64,000 bases of DNA from Clostridiales bacterium (lineage in GTDB: Bacteria > Bacillota > Clostridia > Oscillospirales > UBA644): positions 1-64,000 of the forward strand of contig JAEEJO010000050.1 of the NCBI GenBank assembly GCA_016281915.1, given 5' to 3'. The notes under the pieces are model-generated. The model ran no database searches. It worked only from the letters and a program-made list of their open reading frames with translations, and was not told the origin of the DNA. Below, piece after piece: positions 61,043 through 64,000 of this stretch; the first letter of the stretch is position 1, and each line of letters starts with the position of its first letter. Both the position numbers and the translations under genes were made by a program.

Positions 61043-61978
61043 TTATAAAACTTCAAATACTCTAAGCTTAGAGCTTCTTGCACGTGGGTTTGAATTAATT
61101 TCGTCTTCCGACGGAATTACGGGTTTTCTTGTAATAACTTTGCCGAGACTTTTTTTCCCGCAGACGCATACGGGGAAATCCGGAGGACACGTGCATGGAT
61201 TTTCGGCGGTGGAAAATGACGTTTTAACGATTCTGTCCTCAAGAGAATGGAACGTGATCACACATATCCTTCCGCCGTGATTCATATGCGGTATTATATC
61301 GGAAAGAATATCTCTTATCTGAGAAAGCTCACCGTTCACCGCGATTCGTATTGCCTGAAAAACTCTTTTTGCCGGATGCTGAGACTCACCGAGCGCTTTT
61401 TTCGGCATAGCGGATCTTATTGCGTCCACAAGCTCATAAGTTGTTTCAAAGGGTTTCTCTTCGCGTTTTGAAACTATTTTTTTCGCTATCTGTCTTGACC
61501 ATCTTTCTTCTCCGTATTCAAAGAAGATACGTGCAAGCTCGTTTTCCGGATATGTGTTTATAAGATCGGCAGCGGTAAACGCATCGTCGCGATTCATTCT
61601 CATATCGAGCGGAGCGTCATGCATATACGAAAACCCGCGCTCTGCGGAATCGAGCTGGTGAGAAGAAACGCCGAGATCAAGAAGAAGTCCGTCAAGCTTA
61701 AGACCTTTATTTTCGAGAATTTCCGGAAGATTCCGGAATTCGGAATGTATTATTTCTTTTTTGCATTTAAGCGGTTCAAGGCGTATCCTGCACGCCTCAA
61801 CGGCTTCGGTATCTCTGTCTGTGCAGATCAGAAGTCCTTTTTCGGAAAGAGCGGAACCTATAGCGAAAGAATGCCCTCCGCCTCCGGCAGTGCCGTCTGC
61901 GTAAATTCCGTCCGGCTTGATCGAAAGATGTTCAAGAGTTTCATTCAAAAGGACGGGGACATGGGAAAACCCGCTCAT
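61043..61978 (-). CDS. rsmH: 16S rRNA (cytosine-1402-N4)-methyltransferase
   Basis: The protein is 311 aa. SAM-binding motifs are YADGTAGGGGHSFAIGSAL and LLICTDRDTEAVE. Further family blocks are GLLLDLGVSSHQLDSAERGF, PLDMRMNRDDAFTAADLIN, HPAKRVFQAIRIAVNGEL and VITFHSLEDRIVK. Two Cys pairs near the C-terminus (PCTCPPDFPVCVCG) are typical of Firmicute RsmH. It methylates C1402 in the 30S decoding centre. The start overlaps the mraZ stop by 1 nt. Confidence 0.97.
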   Translation of the reverse strand: MSGFSHVPVLLNETLEHLSIKPDGIYADGTAGGGGHSFAIGSALSEKGLLICTDRDTEAVEACRIRLEPLKCKKEIIHSEFRNLPEILENKGLKLDGLLLDLGVSSHQLDSAERGFSYMHDAPLDMRMNRDDAFTAADLINTYPENELARIFFEYGEERWSRQIAKKIVSKREEKPFETTYELVDAIRSAMPKKALGESQHPAKRVFQAIRIAVNGELSQIRDILSDIIPHMNHGGRICVITFHSLEDRIVKTSFSTAENPCTCPPDFPVCVCGKKSLGKVITRKPVIPSEDEINSNPRARSSKLRVFEVL

Positions 61979-62463
61979 CAGATTCCGAGCTCCTCAAACG
62001 CAGAAAGAATATCCTGACCGTTTTCTTCGTCATAAACGTCCCATCTGGCTGCATCCCATATTTCTATACGGGTCATTGCGCCTACGACTACAACGTCTTT
62101 TGAGAGCTCTGCGAATTTGCGAAGCCCCGGAGGAAGAATTATGCGCCCCTGAGTATCGATATCGGAACGGAATGCGTTACCGATGACCTGTCTTTGTGAA
62201 ACGATACCTTTGCTTATCGATTTCATGGCGATCTCTTTTGCGAAATCATACCATCTTTTTTCGGAAAAAACGAAAACGCAGTGGTCAGAGCCCTTGGTCA
62301 TATATACGGCGTTTCCTACCGTTTCACGGAATTTTGCAGGAATAAAAACTCTTCCCTTTGCGTCCATGGTATGGCGGTAGTTGCCGATAAGATTCATCGC
62401 GCCGGAAAAAAGATCGTCATCTGCCGTATTGTCTACCGCAGTAATAATTTCTTCATTATCCAA
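61978..62463 (-). CDS. mraZ: Transcriptional regulator MraZ
   Basis: The protein is 161 aa from the TTG codon at 62463 (AAAGGAG 11 nt upstream), or 139 aa from ATG 62397, which has no ribosome binding site. The two SpoVT-AbrB-like double-psi half-domains are clear: GNYRHTMDAKGRVFIPAKFR and FRSDIDTQGRIILPPGLRKF, both with the D.KGR/D.QGR signature. MraZ binds repeats upstream of its own operon and represses the dcw genes. The acidic 22-residue N-terminal extension (DNEEIITAVDNTADDD) is unusual. It leads the cluster. Confidence 0.94.
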   Translation of the reverse strand: MDNEEIITAVDNTADDDLFSGAMNLIGNYRHTMDAKGRVFIPAKFRETVGNAVYMTKGSDHCVFVFSEKRWYDFAKEIAMKSISKGIVSQRQVIGNAFRSDIDTQGRIILPPGLRKFAELSKDVVVVGAMTRIEIWDAARWDVYDEENGQDILSAFEELGI

Positions 62464-62550
62464 TGTTTCCGACGCTCCTTTCTTCTATTTCGGCGTAAAT
62501 CGTGGGCAGATAAACCACAAAAAACCGCTATCCACCACTTCAGTGTCAAC

Positions 62551-62579
62551 ATTATACAATATATGAGTTTTTTTGTCAA
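62551..62579 (-). promoter_or_regulatory. Consensus sigma-A promoter of the dcw cluster
   Basis: On the minus strand TTGACA (62574-62579), 17 bp, TATAAT (62551-62556). The leader of about 80 nt contains GTGG/GTGGGC-like G-rich segments that could be MraZ boxes. Confidence 0.85.
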
Positions 62580-62705
62580 TACGAATAGGAAAATTATTTG
62601 AGAGCAAAACGTAAATCTTTTATCACGCCAAAGCAATATTTTCGTCATTTTGCACAAAAAACATATTAAGAACAACCAAAACAGAAGAATCGGAGCATTT
62701 ATCTA

Positions 62706-62734
62706 TTGATTTTTGGGTGTTCATATGATATACT
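62706..62734 (+). promoter_or_regulatory. Promoter of polA
   Basis: TTGATT (62706-62711), 17 bp, TATACT (62729-62734). Confidence 0.75.
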
Positions 62735-62773
62735 TTAAGAAATACAACAGATACAGACGCGGCGGAGGTCTTT

Positions 62774-64000
62774 ATGTCAGAATACAAGTCTACGACCATT
62801 ATGATGATCGACGGAAACAGCATCCTGAACAGGGCATTTTACGGGGTCCGTCCTCTTAACACTTCAACGGGGATACCGACGAACGCCGTTTACGGTTTTC
62901 TGACGATACTTTTTCGTCATCTTGACGAAGACATGCCCGACGGTGTCGGAATTGCTTTTGACATGAAAGCAAAAACGTTCAGACACCTTATGTATGACGG
63001 ATACAAGGCAGGAAGGAAAGGCATGCCCGACGAGCTTGCCGCGCAGCTGCCATGGATAAAGAAAACGCTTGCGGCTATGGGCTTTTCCATCTATGAAAGA
63101 GAAGGGCTCGAGGCAGACGACATAATAGGAATAATATCAAAAAAGCAGAGCGGAGACGGCGGCAGATGCGTTATTATCACAGGCGACCGCGACGAGCTTC
63201 AGCTTGTAGACGAAAATATTACCGTTAAACTTGCCGTAACGAAAAACGGAGCACCTTCCGACGATATTTACACGCCTGAGGCGGTCGCTGCAAAATACGG
63301 TCTTTCTCCCGACAGGCTTATCGATCTGAAGGCTCTTATGGGTGACGCGTCGGACAATATTCCCGGGGTTCCCGGTGTGGGAGAAAAAACAGCAACGGAA
63401 CTTCTGAAGGAATACGGAACGCTTGACGGCGTTTATGAAAATCTGGGCAAAATAACTAAAAAAGCGCTTCATGAAAAGCTCGAAAACGGGAAAGACAGCG
63501 CATATATGAGCAAAAAACTCGGAACTATCACCACTTCACTGCCGGAAGACGAGATGTTCCCCACCCCGGCACCGTACAATCCCGATCTTCCTGCGCTCAA
63601 ACAGATCTTTACCGAGCTTGAAATGACGAAAATGCTTGACCGCATAAAAATCGCAACACCGCAGCCGGAGCCTGACGTTGCAGAATCAAAAACGGCGGAA
63701 TTTCAAAAAGATCTACACGGACAACTGTTTGAAAGTGAACCGATATATATTATCCATTCTCTTCCCGAAAAAAAAGCTTATATAAAAAACGGCGATGAAG
63801 CGGTCTGCGCGGATATAGATGCCGTTCTGCCCCTTCTGGACAAAAAAAAGATAGTTACTCACGATTTCAAAGCCTTGCTAAGGTATTCTTTGCAACGCTC
63901 GTCAGCCCCTTTTGCAGTTTTTGACACGATGCTTGCGGCATACGTGGTCAATCCGTCAAGAAGTTCCTACGGTCTGAAGACCGCATATCTTGAAATGCTC
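62774..64000 (+). CDS. polA: DNA polymerase I, N-terminal 409 residues (runs off the right edge)
   Basis: This ORF is not in the track because it has no stop in the window. ATG 62774 has GGAGGT 5-6 nt upstream. Residues about 8-255 form the 5'-3' exonuclease: MMIDGNSILNRAFYG, IAFDMKAKTFRHLMYDGYKA, YEREGLEADDIIGIISKK, IITGDRDELQLVDENI, and LMGDASDNIPGVPGVGEKTA (helix-hairpin-helix). From about 315 a region in the place of the 3'-5' exonuclease begins. It keeps VTHDFKALLRY and FDTMLAAYVVNP but shows no DxE proofreading pair in the part visible, as in most Firmicute PolA. The polymerase domain lies outside the window. Confidence 0.95.
   Translation, partial: MSEYKSTTIMMIDGNSILNRAFYGVRPLNTSTGIPTNAVYGFLTILFRHLDEDMPDGVGIAFDMKAKTFRHLMYDGYKAGRKGMPDELAAQLPWIKKTLAAMGFSIYEREGLEADDIIGIISKKQSGDGGRCVIITGDRDELQLVDENITVKLAVTKNGAPSDDIYTPEAVAAKYGLSPDRLIDLKALMGDASDNIPGVPGVGEKTATELLKEYGTLDGVYENLGKITKKALHEKLENGKDSAYMSKKLGTITTSLPEDEMFPTPAPYNPDLPALKQIFTELEMTKMLDRIKIATPQPEPDVAESKTAEFQKDLHGQLFESEPIYIIHSLPEKKAYIKNGDEAVCADIDAVLPLLDKKKIVTHDFKALLRYSLQRSSAPFAVFDTMLAAYVVNPSRSSYGLKTAYLEML

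Larger units (their letters stand above)
62464..62773. other. Divergent control region of dcw and polA, 310 bp
   Basis: It holds the mraZ promoter with an 80-nt leader, about 125 bp of AT-rich DNA and the polA promoter (62706-62734). On the minus strand TGAAGTGGTGGATAG and CGTGGGCAGATAAACC in the leader contain the TGG(G)-type motifs expected of MraZ binding sites, but without the clear repeat spacing. Confidence 0.5.

Noticed and set aside
62774-64000. Proofreading 3'-5' exonuclease domain in polA
   Set aside because: The region is present, but no DxE-type catalytic pair is visible in the translated part, so I do not claim proofreading activity.

Overview
The window looks like chromosomal DNA of an uncultured anaerobic Clostridia-type Firmicute, probably a gut or rumen lineage. 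Almost every leader has a sigma-A style promoter (TTGaca-N17-TATAAT) and a strong GGAGG-type ribosome binding site. There is a cdaA/cdaR pair, a SpoVD-like PASTA penicillin-binding protein, a 2-hydroxyacyl-CoA dehydratase activase, RseC and GGGtGRT/IscU-like anaerobe proteins. I found no rRNA, tRNA, CRISPR array, integrase or intact insertion sequence.

Layout. 1-1266 is the start of a secreted InlB-like surface protein that runs off the left edge. 1595-6100 (-) is a nucleotide-sugar operon: an XRE-HTH/UDP-glucose dehydrogenase fusion, a galacturonokinase-like GHMP kinase, a sugar-1-phosphate nucleotidyltransferase and a UDP-glucuronate 4-epimerase. Its control region carries three copies of a 17-bp palindrome. 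6451-7938 (+) holds two small membrane proteins. 8031-10802 (-) is a sulfatase/acyltransferase operon. 11194-11895 holds a lipoprotein and a DUF6487-like gene broken by an in-frame TGA. 12006-14836 (-) is purA-guaA behind a leader that contains its own intrinsic terminator. 15102-21442 (+) carries a DUF4298 protein, an unknown protein, a clostripain-type protease, a CPA2 antiporter and an MgtC-like protein. 21507-28367 (-) is a carbohydrate region: a six-hairpin glycosidase-like protein, an SDR, two Gfo/Idh/MocA oxidoreductases, a sulfatase-superfamily hydrolase with Thr in the nucleophile position, and a TIM-barrel isomerase. 28546-36872 (-) is a tight five-gene operon, cdaA-cdaR-FAD dehydrogenase-rseC-CoA dehydratase activase. 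37264-39328 (+) is NfeD-SPFH plus a tandem-HTH protein resembling a domesticated IS3 OrfA. 39836-40683 is rplM-rpsI. 40774-47044 contains two solute-binding lipoproteins without permeases (one frameshifted), a winged-helix regulator and a GGGtGRT/IscU-like pair. 47109-50387 (-) is a small coiled-coil membrane protein, a polysaccharide deacetylase, proB and proA. 50603-51100 is a VanZ-like protein. 51170-62463 (-) is a reduced dcw cluster (mraZ-rsmH-ftsL-pbp-murF-mraY-ftsW-murG-ftsQ-ftsZ) lacking murC, murD, murE, ddl and ftsA. 62774-64000 (+) is the start of polA.

How the genes work together. The most interesting unit is 1595-6293. It appears to make UDP-glucuronate and UDP-galacturonate both de novo (UDP-glucose dehydrogenase plus 4-epimerase) and by a plant-like salvage route (galacturonate kinase plus nucleotidyltransferase). 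Its first enzyme carries its own DNA-binding domain, and palindromic candidate operators flank its promoter. I infer a self-regulating trigger enzyme. The rest of the window is mostly housekeeping with several odd gene pairings. All functional calls come from reading motifs by eye; no database search was run.
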